A stretch of DNA of 64,000 nucleotides from Dongshaea marina (GCF_003072645.1 NZ_CP028897.1:3051658-3115657); one strand, 5' to 3'; shown: positions 1-9,229, numbered from the stretch's first letter. The notes: generated from the letters alone by a model not told the origin. A program made the numbers and translations.

Positions 1-2358
1 CTCATTTTTCTTCCAGCCAGAGAGTTCATTCAAGAATAACGGATGTATCTCTGAATAGGTTTTAGGCTTATCCTTTAGCTCTTGTCGCATCCATTCAATA
101 GCAGAAGATTCATCATCAACGAAAATTGATATTTGTTGTACACGACTAACCACAGCTCGTTTACGATCATAATCGGCAACTTGCTCTGCCGTAAAGTACA
201 TTCCATCTCTCTCGTAAAACTTTTGAGCAAGCCCAGTCTGAAAATCCAAACTTGAAATAGGAACTTCATGGCCGCGTTGAATATAAAATGTGACCACTTG
301 GTCAAATAGTATTCTAGGATCTCTTTCGGGTACAAAAACAATTTCATTATCTTTTACTCTTGCCGCGGGTAAGAAGCGCAGATGGTTACCAATAAACTCC
401 CAGACAGATACATTTTCAACATGTTTCGATGCTTTATCATGAGCAAACCCTTCCAAAGGTTTATAAGCCGTAATAACCAAGTCTTGTTTAACAGCGGTGG
501 GACTAGTCATTGCTTTATGACTACCTTTCTTCTTGTCCAAAGCTGATACACTAGAAACCACAAAACCTGCCTCGGTTAAAGCAGATTGTATACTATTCCA
601 AACAGCAGCTTTTGTATTAGAAAACTCTACTGTCAACCAGCGGCCAGGTTTCAACACTCTATAGGCATTCGCGAAGGCTGCTTTCATTAAAACACGATAA
701 TCATCAAGCTGTTTTTTTTGGGTTTCATTGACTATTGCTTCATCAATGGTGTTGGTTTTTACTTTAAGCCAACCTTCCCATAGTGCATTGACTTCCGAAT
801 AATTAATATTTGCTCCAAACGGTGGATCATAAAACATATAATCAATAGAGTTGTCAGGTATTGCTAATCTAGCTGCTGAGCCTGTAGTGACGACCGATGG
901 TTTTGAAACTAACAAACTCTTTCTTAGCCTAGCTCTTAGCTTAATTCTGCTAATAACATTTACCTCCAAAGAGATTGAAGGCATATATAGCGTGCGCTCT
1001 AACGGCTTATCTACTGTCCCTCCTTTTTTGGAAAAGTGATTACCTACATGCAGCCTACATAATCGATTTAAATATTGATGAGCAGAAGTAAATACAAACT
1101 TTAACTTGTTCTTTTGAGGAGAATTATTAGAAAATTCAAGCCAACGCGAAAGCGCGTAAAGGTTTCTTTTTGTATAAAAGTGATGTATGTGAGACATCCC
1201 ATGAGAGTTTTTGGGTTGCCTAGTGTTAACACCATCCTGTAGTTCATCAGTTGGAACGGGATACAAAGGCTCTAGCTTGAAAGACTTATCAATAACCTCT
1301 AAATCATTAGTATCCGGTATCTTAGTAAATCTTTTATTACCCACAGAATAATTGATTAAAACAGGTTTTTGTTTGGCGGTCTTTATGACGGCACCTTGCA
1401 GCTCATCAAATACTTGCTCATAAACTCTAACCATGTTTTTCTTATTAAGAACTGAATGACACTTAGGACAATTAAAGTCATTTTTGACTTTACCCTTAGT
1501 ATGGTCTAGAGCATTATCCCAGAAAAACACTTCTTCTGAACACTCAGGACACTCAAAGACATCAGACCATATGGTATAGTTTATTACTCCATCTGAGCCA
1601 TCATCGTGCTTAGTTTTATACATCCACGATAGTTCATGTTCTAGCTCTCCTAATATATTTTCTACCTCTAATTCATACGAATCAGCTTCAAGTGGAGAGT
1701 TATAGTTCGACGCGATAAACGTAGCTGCTGGCGATAAATCATTTACAATTACATTTCTTTGTCCAAGCTTTGAAATTTTGCTAGTTGGATTTTTATACTC
1801 ATCGACTTTGTATATATCACCGCTCTCATCGACAAAGTAACCTAGAGACTCTACAGCTGACCTGTCTCCACATAAATTAGCAGCAACTCCCGTCATACCA
1901 GTACCGCAAAACCCGTCTAACACGCTATCACCAGGTTCAGTATAATGAAGTATGTATCTCATTACAGCCTTGTGAGGAACCTTGGTGTGATACGAGTGAG
2001 CATTATAAATAGGGTCATTCTTCCCTTCACTTACATCCGCTGTATAAGGCTCTCGATGATATAGATATACTGCATCACTAGTCACTTTCTGTGATTCCCA
2101 GTGTTTCACAAAGTCACTCAGCCAAGGGTTGGGACAAGCTGTGTAGTATGGCGGATCAGAAAGCTCTAAAATGGCTTCATCCGTACCAATAGGAAAGCCT
2201 TCAAGTGCTCTAAATTCTGGATCTTTTAGTTTTTTACGCAGTAGGTCTGTATAATGAGCTCTGCGAGCTTCGTCACTCTCAAAAGTCATCCCTAGACACT
2301 CTACTGGCCCAGATGGCTTTTTATCGCTTTCAATATCAAACAGGTTTTCTTGATTCAT
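1..2358 (-). CDS. pglX: PglX-type BREX DNA adenine methyltransferase (partial, runs off left edge)
   Basis: The reading frame opens with ATG at 2358 and stays open to base 1, giving about 786 residues with no stop, so the 3' end is outside the window. It carries DPPYYTACPNPW (about 68-79), a SAM-binding DGFCGTGMTG (about 148-157), a four-cysteine zinc ribbon (CPEC near 271, CPKC near 299) and a second DPPFGANINYSE near 514 followed by a VLKPGRWL strand. These are motifs of amino-methyltransferases of the PglX/DUF1156-like kind. In BREX the PglX enzyme methylates host DNA at an asymmetric adenine site and is needed for exclusion of unmodified phage. The order brxF-brxC-pglX matches BREX type 3, which predicts brxHII, pglZ and brxA beyond the left edge. 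Assignment to the type 3 variant (PglXI) is inferred from context. Confidence 0.85.
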   Translation of the reverse strand, partial: MNQENLFDIESDKKPSGPVECLGMTFESDEARRAHYTDLLRKKLKDPEFRALEGFPIGTDEAILELSDPPYYTACPNPWLSDFVKHWESQKVTSDAVYLYHREPYTADVSEGKNDPIYNAHSYHTKVPHKAVMRYILHYTEPGDSVLDGFCGTGMTGVAANLCGDRSAVESLGYFVDESGDIYKVDEYKNPTSKISKLGQRNVIVNDLSPAATFIASNYNSPLEADSYELEVENILGELEHELSWMYKTKHDDGSDGVINYTIWSDVFECPECSEEVFFWDNALDHTKGKVKNDFNCPKCHSVLNKKNMVRVYEQVFDELQGAVIKTAKQKPVLINYSVGNKRFTKIPDTNDLEVIDKSFKLEPLYPVPTDELQDGVNTRQPKNSHGMSHIHHFYTKRNLYALSRWLEFSNNSPQKNKLKFVFTSAHQYLNRLCRLHVGNHFSKKGGTVDKPLERTLYMPSISLEVNVISRIKLRARLRKSLLVSKPSVVTTGSAARLAIPDNSIDYMFYDPPFGANINYSEVNALWEGWLKVKTNTIDEAIVNETQKKQLDDYRVLMKAAFANAYRVLKPGRWLTVEFSNTKAAVWNSIQSALTEAGFVVSSVSALDKKKGSHKAMTSPTAVKQDLVITAYKPLEGFAHDKASKHVENVSVWEFIGNHLRFLPAARVKDNEIVFVPERDPRILFDQVVTFYIQRGHEVPISSLDFQTGLAQKFYERDGMYFTAEQVADYDRKRAVVSRVQQISIFVDDESSAIEWMRQELKDKPKTYSEIHPLFLNELSGWKKNE

Positions 2359-2371
2359 TGTTTACTCTCGA

Positions 2372-2400
2372 TAGAAGCCAGTAATTTGCACTGGCTTCTA
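2372..2400. repeat. 11-bp perfect inverted repeat between brxC and pglX
   Basis: TAGAAGCCAGT, a 7-base loop and ACTGGCTTCTA form a perfect hairpin in the 62-base gap between the brxC stop and the pglX start. No T-run follows on the minus strand, so it is not a classic terminator. It may be an mRNA stability or processing hairpin or a protein-binding palindrome that sets PglX level relative to BrxC. Confidence 0.6.
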
Positions 2401-2420
2401 GTAATCAGGTTAGAATAGGA

Positions 2421-5400
2421 TTAATCAACAATAATTCGCACTTTGCTGCTATCTTTGCCTTTGCAATGAGTATTGAGCAGTTCTTCAAAGCGAGCTTTAA
2501 CATCATCCAATGTTTGCGGCGTTCCTTTACCTAAACTTGCAACTAGATCCATTGTTGAGATTTTCACTTCTTCTAAGCCAGAAAGGGCCTCGTTTACACC
2601 TGCAATAAACTCTTTACTCACCGGAGTGGTAAAACTTCCGGAACTAATGAAAACATTGATTTCACCGCGTTGGACTTCTGACAATAGATCCAGTTGCAAG
2701 AACGGATCGGCTAGCGTCGATTTTAAGCTTTGGGTCCACTCAGACAACATCTCGGTTAACTGGTTATCTAACTGAGCTAAACGCACACTTGCTGAAGCTT
2801 TACTTCCCTCACTGCGCGGTGAGAAGTTAACTGGGTTTGGCGTCAACTCAATTGTTTTAGGGTCAATCGACTCAGCAACTTGCAAAGAGGCCCAATCTGA
2901 CCTCCACTGCTTAACCTGCTCTGCAGGAAGTAATGAGATACCAGACAATGCTTCTAACGTTTGCAGACGTTCATCGCCGATCAGTGCCGCTTTCTCTTTA
3001 TCCTGCTCCATTGTTAAACGAGCCGATTGGTACAAAGCAACATAGCGCTGAGTATACGCTTTTTTAAGCTGTTGCAGATTTGCTAGCTGCGCTTGCTTAA
3101 AGCTTGACTCTAAGCGTGTAGTTTTATCTTCAATACCATTTCTAAGTGCTAGCGCTGCATCTCGCACATCAGATTGCCACTCATCATTCTCATCAAGAAT
3201 GAGCTGAGCTTCTTTAAGATATTGAGCGTATTCAGCGAAGCTACCCACCACTTCCGAAAGTTGTTTAAAGCTCTTCCACTCTTTCAAAGTTTCTGCGTGC
3301 TCTACAATTGACTCCGCCGATTCTTTGAAGTTCTTGAGTTTACCTGGCGTATTGAAACGCTGCAGAGACTCTAAGAAATTTTTTGATTTGTCCAAACGCT
3401 CAGTTAACAAAGTCGCTTCATTTTCAGAAAGAACATGATTCCCCCACAGCATCAGTCGTTGCTTAACCAACTGTTGATCGTGCACTAGTGATTTAACTAA
3501 CTTTTCAATCTCTTGCCCCATCGTACGGACAACATTTTCATCACCTTGCTGAATAGACGTAGCTAAACCTTCATTCATCCCAAGTAATTCAAGTACTGCT
3601 TTAATAGCAGTGACATTAAAGTCCTTTGGCGCTTGAATATGTTTGAAGTCAATCAATGTGGCAAAATCAATACCTTTCAGAGCATCCATATCACTTGCAG
3701 TGATCACTTTACCAACAACTGATAGTTCTAACTCCCCAGCGTGCACTAGCGTGGCCAAAATCACAAGCAGCCACTCTGGTTCTAATCGATAAGTACCTGG
3801 CTTGAAGTATAGGCGCGCATGTACAGCTTCCAGCAACTCACTCTGGTTAACGACTTGCCCATGGCCTTTTGCTGCTAACACTTCAAGTACTGCTTGTGCA
3901 TAACGAGAGTTACTTGGTTTTAGCTTGTCGCCATCAAGAAGTTCAAGCGCATCGAGTACTGCAGTAGCACGTTTAGTTGCAGCGCCTCCAGCCAGCTTAC
4001 TCAACACATCTCTACTTGCTCCTACGATAGTATCTTCTGTGATTCTCTGTGAGAACTTTGGATACTCTGGTGCTAAAGATTGAAAGTAATCTTCTAGAAT
4101 AAAACTAGCTATCGCCTCAAAGATGTCTTTCACGCTACCATGATCACTGTCTGCAATACCCGTGATGTCACGTACAGTCGCTCCCCTCAGCCAATCCATT
4201 ATTGGCTTAGACTTTCCGTTGTATTGAACTTCAAATGCATCTTTAATATTGGCTCGAATCCATCTAATCATCTCACCAAGGTAGCCATCAGCTTTGAGCT
4301 TGTAAGTTTGCTGTGCACTACCAGTAGCAAGAGCACGCAAAGCAACAGATGCCGCATAATTCTTTAAAGACTGATTAAACTCTTCAGAGCGGTTCTTAAG
4401 GATAAACTGTACTTCATCTTCACGAATGAACTCTTTCTTTTGCTTTGGTGGTTTCTCTGGCTGAATGAAATACATGTAGTAATCTAGCTGAGGCTTCGCT
4501 GTTTCACGCTCATTTGGGGAACCCAGGAATAACCAACCAGGACGACTAACGTTTCTATCTAACCACTTCAACTCATGTTGCCACATCGCCGTTTTCGACT
4601 GCTGTGAGTCTGTTTGCTCCAAAATTTCCAGCATCGCAGCTCTATACGCTGAATTAATACTATCAGGTGAAAGACCTGTTGCTTTGGCTTCAATATGAGC
4701 GTCAAAATCTTCTGTCTTTTTAAGATCCAGGTAAAACTGATCATTCGTTTTATTCTTTGAAAAAAACTGCCCATTTACAGTGCGGCGAACCTTGGTCAAT
4801 ACCGTCACTATATGGTTTTCTAAGTTCTTACTCTTGTCACCGGGCATGACCTCTATGTTTTTTAAATACAAACATAAGGAGTCGCGTAACTCTGCCGCTG
4901 TAGCCCCCATTTCAGCATAGATATCACCAACCGCCATTCGGTGAATGGCAAGACCCGCAACCAATCGCTTAGCAAAATCTTTTTCACCCGGTGTTGGATA
5001 TGCCTGATCAATACGGTCAACAAGAAGCTCACCAGTTTCAATAACTTGACTAACCTCAGGGTTCGTCTTCATGCTTGGCTCACTACTGAGTTCGTTCCAA
5101 TATGTATCGTAAGAAAAGATCCCAGGGACTTCTTGAGGAACATCTTCTTTCATCAGCTCATTCATCTGACGGGAAAGGCTCTTTAGTACCTGACGGTTTT
5201 CAAGCCCTGCCACTCTTACTCGTTCGAATGTATTTATGTAATCAGGATGAACAGGGAACATACGAACGAACTCATCTAAGCGCTCATTCATTTTGTCGTA
5301 ATAAGGCGTAAATTTTTGCAGATACTCACGAATCCAAGCCTGCTGCTGGGCATTTTTCTTCAACAGACGTTCAGCAACTACATATTTGATATCCTCACGA

Positions 5401-6146
5401 GCAATCAATACTTGCTCTGCACGGTCACGAATTCGTTTTACTTCTTTAGATAGGAACTCTAGTTGTGTGCTATCAAAGATAGCTTCCTGCACTCCAGCCA
5501 TAAAGCGGAAACGTGTGCCATCAATTACTTCGCCGATAACTCGAAGAATCGCAATATCTAGTGGTAGTTCTTGCTCATTACGAGAGCGGAAGTAATCAAG
5601 CATCTCATCGCAAACCAGCAGCAAGCCATGATCAGGGTATTTTTCATGGAATGAGCTCATCATCTCTTCGAAATAGGGTTTATGGTTTGATGAAATCTCT
5701 GTCATCGGAGGGAACTCGTAGTCCACTCCCATAGCTGCTAGCCCATCGGTTAAGTTCTGTGTAACAATGTCAGTCAGTGCCATTTTTGATGCACCAATTT
5801 CAAATCGAATAACTTTAAACTTACCCGCAATCTTACCCGCTGCGTTGAGAACGGTCTCATTTGAAATATGACTAGCTAAGTCGGGAAACTCCGCGACGGC
5901 TGAAATCACAGACATTAAGTGAGATTTACCCGAACCATAGTTACCAACAATCCAAAGCGCCTTGTTGTCAACTGACTCTTCGTATTGCAGCTGTTCAATA
6001 ATCACATTACTCAACTTCTGAGACATTTTATCTGAGATCACGTACGACGACACTAAGCCTATAGCCTTGTCATGGTCACTTGAGCTCTTCAGCTGAATGT
6101 TAGCTGTTACAGATTCAAATTGAATCAAATCGCCGTACTTTTTCAT
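2421..6146 (-). CDS. brxC: BrxC/PglY-like BREX ATPase (DUF6079-like)
   Basis: This is a 1241-residue cytoplasmic P-loop ATPase. Walker A is GNYGSGKSH at residues 68-76 and a Walker B-like LLLVCDE lies at about 175-181. The length and the N-terminal ATPase followed by a long helical body fit the roughly 1200-residue BrxC/PglY family of BREX systems, where the protein is an essential core component. It overlaps the upstream brxF by 4 bases (ATGA), which indicates translational coupling. The body contains long charged helical stretches around residues 850-1100. Base composition is more AT-rich than the regulator gene to its right, consistent with a transferred defence island. The DUF6079 label is from recall of the family. 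Confidence 0.85.
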   Translation of the reverse strand: MKKYGDLIQFESVTANIQLKSSSDHDKAIGLVSSYVISDKMSQKLSNVIIEQLQYEESVDNKALWIVGNYGSGKSHLMSVISAVAEFPDLASHISNETVLNAAGKIAGKFKVIRFEIGASKMALTDIVTQNLTDGLAAMGVDYEFPPMTEISSNHKPYFEEMMSSFHEKYPDHGLLLVCDEMLDYFRSRNEQELPLDIAILRVIGEVIDGTRFRFMAGVQEAIFDSTQLEFLSKEVKRIRDRAEQVLIAREDIKYVVAERLLKKNAQQQAWIREYLQKFTPYYDKMNERLDEFVRMFPVHPDYINTFERVRVAGLENRQVLKSLSRQMNELMKEDVPQEVPGIFSYDTYWNELSSEPSMKTNPEVSQVIETGELLVDRIDQAYPTPGEKDFAKRLVAGLAIHRMAVGDIYAEMGATAAELRDSLCLYLKNIEVMPGDKSKNLENHIVTVLTKVRRTVNGQFFSKNKTNDQFYLDLKKTEDFDAHIEAKATGLSPDSINSAYRAAMLEILEQTDSQQSKTAMWQHELKWLDRNVSRPGWLFLGSPNERETAKPQLDYYMYFIQPEKPPKQKKEFIREDEVQFILKNRSEEFNQSLKNYAASVALRALATGSAQQTYKLKADGYLGEMIRWIRANIKDAFEVQYNGKSKPIMDWLRGATVRDITGIADSDHGSVKDIFEAIASFILEDYFQSLAPEYPKFSQRITEDTIVGASRDVLSKLAGGAATKRATAVLDALELLDGDKLKPSNSRYAQAVLEVLAAKGHGQVVNQSELLEAVHARLYFKPGTYRLEPEWLLVILATLVHAGELELSVVGKVITASDMDALKGIDFATLIDFKHIQAPKDFNVTAIKAVLELLGMNEGLATSIQQGDENVVRTMGQEIEKLVKSLVHDQQLVKQRLMLWGNHVLSENEATLLTERLDKSKNFLESLQRFNTPGKLKNFKESAESIVEHAETLKEWKSFKQLSEVVGSFAEYAQYLKEAQLILDENDEWQSDVRDAALALRNGIEDKTTRLESSFKQAQLANLQQLKKAYTQRYVALYQSARLTMEQDKEKAALIGDERLQTLEALSGISLLPAEQVKQWRSDWASLQVAESIDPKTIELTPNPVNFSPRSEGSKASASVRLAQLDNQLTEMLSEWTQSLKSTLADPFLQLDLLSEVQRGEINVFISSGSFTTPVSKEFIAGVNEALSGLEEVKISTMDLVASLGKGTPQTLDDVKARFEELLNTHCKGKDSSKVRIIVD

Positions 6147-6652
6147 TTCATAACTCCATTGCAGGCATCAATCACCTGTATATCATTTAAATCTTTTAAT
6201 AAATAGGATTTGTAATCTGGCTTACCTGGTTTGGAGTAAACCATTGACGTCTGTGTTATGTCACCTGGCCATATTGCTACTAGAAGCTGAGATTTAGATA
6301 CCATTTTTAAAAGTATCATTGGATCATTTTCTAGAGATGGTTCAAATAGCACATCAAGCTTAGTCATCCATACAGAACAACCACAATCGTTAGCTATTTC
6401 AATAACTTCATCCTCAAGCCGTTTAACTCTATCTTTGATGGACTGACTCACCAGTTTTCGTGAAAGCTCTTTTGACAAGTTAACTAAGCTAATCGAGCTG
6501 TTTAAGAGCTCTAGTTCAGCTGCGCGTTGTAGTGCCGGTGGGATAGCGACCAATACCAACTTGTAGGATTGATATTCTGCTTCACGACAAGCATTTTGAA
6601 CACGCTGGATCAATTGATCTTTTAAGCGAAACAATGTTATTGAAGTCTCCAC
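6143..6652 (-). CDS. brxF: BrxF-like BREX-3 protein without a recognisable P-loop
   Basis: This is a 169-residue protein at the head of the BREX genes. The middle (LVNLSKELSRKL), the strand SVWMTKLDVLFEP, DPMILLKMVSKSQLLVAIWPG and a C-terminal SKPGKPDYKSY follow the pattern I know for BrxF, a small ATPase diagnostic of BREX type 3. In the expected nucleotide-binding position, after the strand YKLVLV, the sequence reads AIPPALQRAAEL instead of a GxxxxGKT loop, so Walker A appears to be lost. The start lies 2 bases after the stop of the WYL regulator and the end overlaps brxC by 4 bases, so all are co-transcribed. Identity rests on length, position and motif pattern. A homology search would settle it. 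Confidence 0.65.
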   Translation of the reverse strand: METSITLFRLKDQLIQRVQNACREAEYQSYKLVLVAIPPALQRAAELELLNSSISLVNLSKELSRKLVSQSIKDRVKRLEDEVIEIANDCGCSVWMTKLDVLFEPSLENDPMILLKMVSKSQLLVAIWPGDITQTSMVYSKPGKPDYKSYLLKDLNDIQVIDACNGVMK

Positions 6653-6654
6653 AG

Positions 6655-7593
6655 CTAACTATCCTTCCGAGGTTTTTTTTCTGTCTGATAACCCGGTGCA
6701 ATGGCTATATTGCTCACCCCATACAGGGCCTGGGGGTTAGCAAGGGCCAGTTGGTGCTCACTGCCAGATAGTTGATGCCCCTCTGAGCAATCGACACTCC
6801 ACTGACGCAGCAGGTACCCGGCCAGGGCCGCTCGTACCTCCAGAATTCGTTTGCCATTTTGCATTCCATAATCGAGCTCAATGGCCTGTGGGTTATTGAT
6901 CCCCGGGTGAGGTATCAACTCCAGATCGACGATTCGATTCCACTGTTTATCGGCATCTCGTAGCTCATGAGGCTGCGAGGTTACTTCTGCGACTTGCGCC
7001 GCCAGAAAGCGGGTGCAGACAAAATCACGAAATGCATTACGACTGCGATCAAAGGCGCGCACATGCCAGCGATGTCCATTGTTTACCAACGAGTGAGGTA
7101 CCAGGGTGCGCTCAGTCTCCCCCGAGGAGAGGGACACATAACGACACTGCACCGCTCGTTTGCTATGGATCGCCCGCATCAGGGTGCCGATGATCGCAGA
7201 GCGTGGTTGAATCAGCCGCACCGCATCAAAACAGATGACGCTGTGCTGATTACCGCTGGCCAGACCATCACCAAAACCGTGCATCAGTGTATTAAGCACC
7301 ATCTCGGGATCGTGCTCAAACAGGGGTTTGAAGTCTTCAGCTCGATGATAGCTCTTGGTCTGATGCACTAGATGCATATTCTCGGGAGCCAGCTCTTTAT
7401 AAGCTGTCAGATCCCGGGTCGCAGCAGCTAAACCAGTCTGAAAGTGACTGGTTAGCTCCGCTCTTGAGATCTCACCGATAAACTCTAAAGAGAAATCGAT
7501 AAAGGCCAGCCGCTCACGCTGAGCATGGGTCAACTTAGCAAGCTGCTTTTGACTATCCATGATTACATCATCAGGATGTTTGCTGTTGGTCAT
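6655..7593 (-). CDS. WYL-domain transcriptional regulator of the BREX operon (BrxR-like)
   Basis: The protein has an N-terminal winged helix (LTHAQRERLAFIDFSLEFIG..SRAELTSHFQTGLAAATRDL), a WYL domain (residues about 150-220: IHSKRAVQCRYVSLSSGE, RWHVRAFD) and a C-terminal extension. This architecture matches BrxR/CapW-type repressors, which sit upstream of defence operons and dimerise on DNA. I use ATG at 7593. An in-frame TTG at 7626 and an ATG at 7560 are alternatives, and no strong ribosome site decides. It is immediately upstream of brxF on the same strand (2-base gap), so it is probably autoregulatory for the whole operon. It looks less AT-rich than the brx genes. The ligand is unknown. 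Confidence 0.8.
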   Translation of the reverse strand: MTNSKHPDDVIMDSQKQLAKLTHAQRERLAFIDFSLEFIGEISRAELTSHFQTGLAAATRDLTAYKELAPENMHLVHQTKSYHRAEDFKPLFEHDPEMVLNTLMHGFGDGLASGNQHSVICFDAVRLIQPRSAIIGTLMRAIHSKRAVQCRYVSLSSGETERTLVPHSLVNNGHRWHVRAFDRSRNAFRDFVCTRFLAAQVAEVTSQPHELRDADKQWNRIVDLELIPHPGINNPQAIELDYGMQNGKRILEVRAALAGYLLRQWSVDCSEGHQLSGSEHQLALANPQALYGVSNIAIAPGYQTEKKPRKDS

Positions 7594-7747
7594 CACATAA
7601 CAGGGAGGCAAGATAAGATCGTTCAAGGATAGTTGAGGCTACACCTTGGTGCAATCATTTTGATTGCCTATCTCACTCTTTATTGATCTCATCCGGTTAC
7701 CCCATTCTAATGGCCTGATCTCAGGAGTAACCAACTCATCCGCAAGA

Positions 7748-8269
7748 CTATCCCGGCACCTGCTCCGTCCACTGTTGAGTCTGACCGCAGTAGCAACAAT
7801 GTTGCTGACAGCGGATGAGATTAACTCTCGGGTTGTGCCGATAGCGATGATCCGGTTCACCATCTTTACGATTATGGAGCCAACTGCTACCGACTCTCTC
7901 TTTCTGAACCTTGCCAAGACCCAGCCTGCCACAACTACAGCGCCGTTTCGTGCAGTAAATCCGCCCGTAACCAATCACAGCCAGCAGCAGTAACAATATG
8001 CCGGGAAGGGCTGCTCCCAGCAGCAAAGCTATGATTCCAAACACCAGAGCATAATGACGCAGTGGCCAGGAGGGAGTCTGTCGATTTGGGCCTGAACTTC
8101 CATAGGTTCGATAACTAAAGCCGAACAGAGACAGACTCCCGTAACGCCGGCCCCGGGAGCTAATACCAACTCGAGCACCTTTGACACCAAGACTCAGCCC
8201 CAGTCCCGAGCGACTCAGATTGAGGCGAAAAGGCCCGATACGTTTGCTTTTTCGGTATGACCAACCCAT
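7748..8269 (-). CDS. DUF4236 protein with C-terminal zinc-ribbon-like motif
   Basis: This is a 173-residue protein. The N-terminal 55 residues (MGWSYRKSKRIGPFRLNLSR..GLSLGVKGARVGIS) match the short basic, glycine-rich DUF4236 domain. One or two hydrophobic segments follow (about 70-100), then a cysteine-rich tail with TKRRCSCG and CQQHCCYCGQ that could bind zinc. The function of DUF4236 is unknown. It is on the same strand as, and upstream of, the BREX regulator with a 122-base gap, but its composition is that of the host chromosome and it is probably not part of BREX. Confidence 0.7.
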   Translation of the reverse strand: MGWSYRKSKRIGPFRLNLSRSGLGLSLGVKGARVGISSRGRRYGSLSLFGFSYRTYGSSGPNRQTPSWPLRHYALVFGIIALLLGAALPGILLLLLAVIGYGRIYCTKRRCSCGRLGLGKVQKERVGSSWLHNRKDGEPDHRYRHNPRVNLIRCQQHCCYCGQTQQWTEQVPG

Positions 8270-8333
8270 AGTGAGATCCGCTGCTTCATTTGAAAATAGT
8301 GCTGCTGCATTCTAGCTTGTGTGACTGAAGAGC

Positions 8334-8357
8334 AAATCGGGCAGTTGCCCGATTTTT
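8334..8357. terminator. Hairpin terminator candidate
   Basis: ATCGGGCA-GT-TGCCCGAT is a perfect 8-bp stem followed by five Ts on the plus strand and a shorter T-rich tail on the minus strand. It lies just past the stop of the lipoprotein gene (minus strand, ends 8363) and probably ends that transcript. Confidence 0.6.
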
Positions 8358-8362
8358 CATTG

Positions 8363-8773
8363 TCAGATGATGATGCAGTGATCAAACATCGGGCTGCCGA
8401 TCACCATTCCCTTTCCAAGGCACTTGAGAGTCTGGGTGCTGTGCTTGCGAATCCCCGCTGCCGCAGAGCGTTGGCTGACATCCAGGGTGCAATGGACTGA
8501 CTCAAACATATTTTGAGTCTGGAAGCTAATATTGGCATTTCCGGTAAAATCTTTGCTGATCTCACCAACCCGACCGGTGATCTCAACAACTCTGCCTTTG
8601 TATTGCTGATCTGCGGCCACCTCATTGTTATGGTAGTCACTCCAGATTTGTGCCGCAGAGCGAGCTGTATCTGGCTGCATATGAGCAATATCCTGCTGGT
8701 CGTTACAGGCACTCAAAGATAAAGCTGCAAGCGTGGCCAGCAATAGGGTGATAGATAAACGAACTTTTTTCAT
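8363..8773 (-). CDS. Lipoprotein with OB-fold tRNA_anti-like domain
   Basis: This is a 136-residue exported protein. A signal peptide with lipobox (LAALSLSAC, Cys about 23) predicts a lipid-anchored periplasmic protein. The mature part (YKGRVVEITGRVGEISKDF..ISFQTQNMFESVHCTL) resembles the tRNA_anti-like/OB-fold family found in small envelope proteins, where the name is structural and does not imply tRNA binding. Two cysteines in the mature part could form a disulfide. It is followed by a hairpin terminator and is 37 bases downstream of a membrane-protein gene on the same strand. Confidence 0.7.
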   Translation of the reverse strand: MKKVRLSITLLLATLAALSLSACNDQQDIAHMQPDTARSAAQIWSDYHNNEVAADQQYKGRVVEITGRVGEISKDFTGNANISFQTQNMFESVHCTLDVSQRSAAAGIRKHSTQTLKCLGKGMVIGSPMFDHCIII

Positions 8774-8809
8774 ACAACGTATCCTGAAAATTTGGGTAAT
8801 GACTGGTGA

Positions 8810-9229
8810 TTAATCCTGTGAAGGGCTTGCTGAATCAGTATCAACAACCCGGGTTTCCCGAATGATGATCTCAGTAGGCTGCTTTGCATCCATACAACCA
8901 AAGATCAGCACCAGAATATTCATCACGGTTGGCACCAGCGGGATAAATCCCAGCAAAATATCGAACAGAGCACCGATGATCGGTAGAACGATGAGCCAGC
9001 TTCGATCATTAGCTTTACCCCGGCTATGGGTAGCAAAGATCATGATGGCGTACAGGACTATCAGCCAGATGGTGATCCCGCCCACGTTGGGCCCATCCTG
9101 AAATCCGGTATCGGCCGAGAGACCGAAGGCAACCCAGCGCACCACGTAGGTGAACAGCATGGGAATGATATACAGCAGAATAAAGGGCAGAATCTTCATG
9201 CCGCTACGCGTGCTTGTTTGATTACTCAT
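8810..9229 (-). CDS. Hypothetical multi-pass membrane protein
   Basis: This is a 139-residue protein with about three to four hydrophobic segments (PFILLYIIPMLFTYVV; IWLIVLYAIMIFA; WLIVLPIIGALFDILLGFIPLVPTVMNILVLIF) and a polar C-terminal tail rich in Thr and Asp. No family recognised. It lies on the same strand as the lipoprotein gene, 37 bases upstream of it, so they may form an operon. Confidence 0.65.
   Translation of the reverse strand: MSNQTSTRSGMKILPFILLYIIPMLFTYVVRWVAFGLSADTGFQDGPNVGGITIWLIVLYAIMIFATHSRGKANDRSWLIVLPIIGALFDILLGFIPLVPTVMNILVLIFGCMDAKQPTEIIIRETRVVDTDSASPSQD

Noticed and set aside
7639-7974. Possible frameshifted second half of the DUF4236 gene in another frame
   Set aside because: The original frame keeps paired cysteine motifs to its end, so the single 173-residue protein is the better reading.
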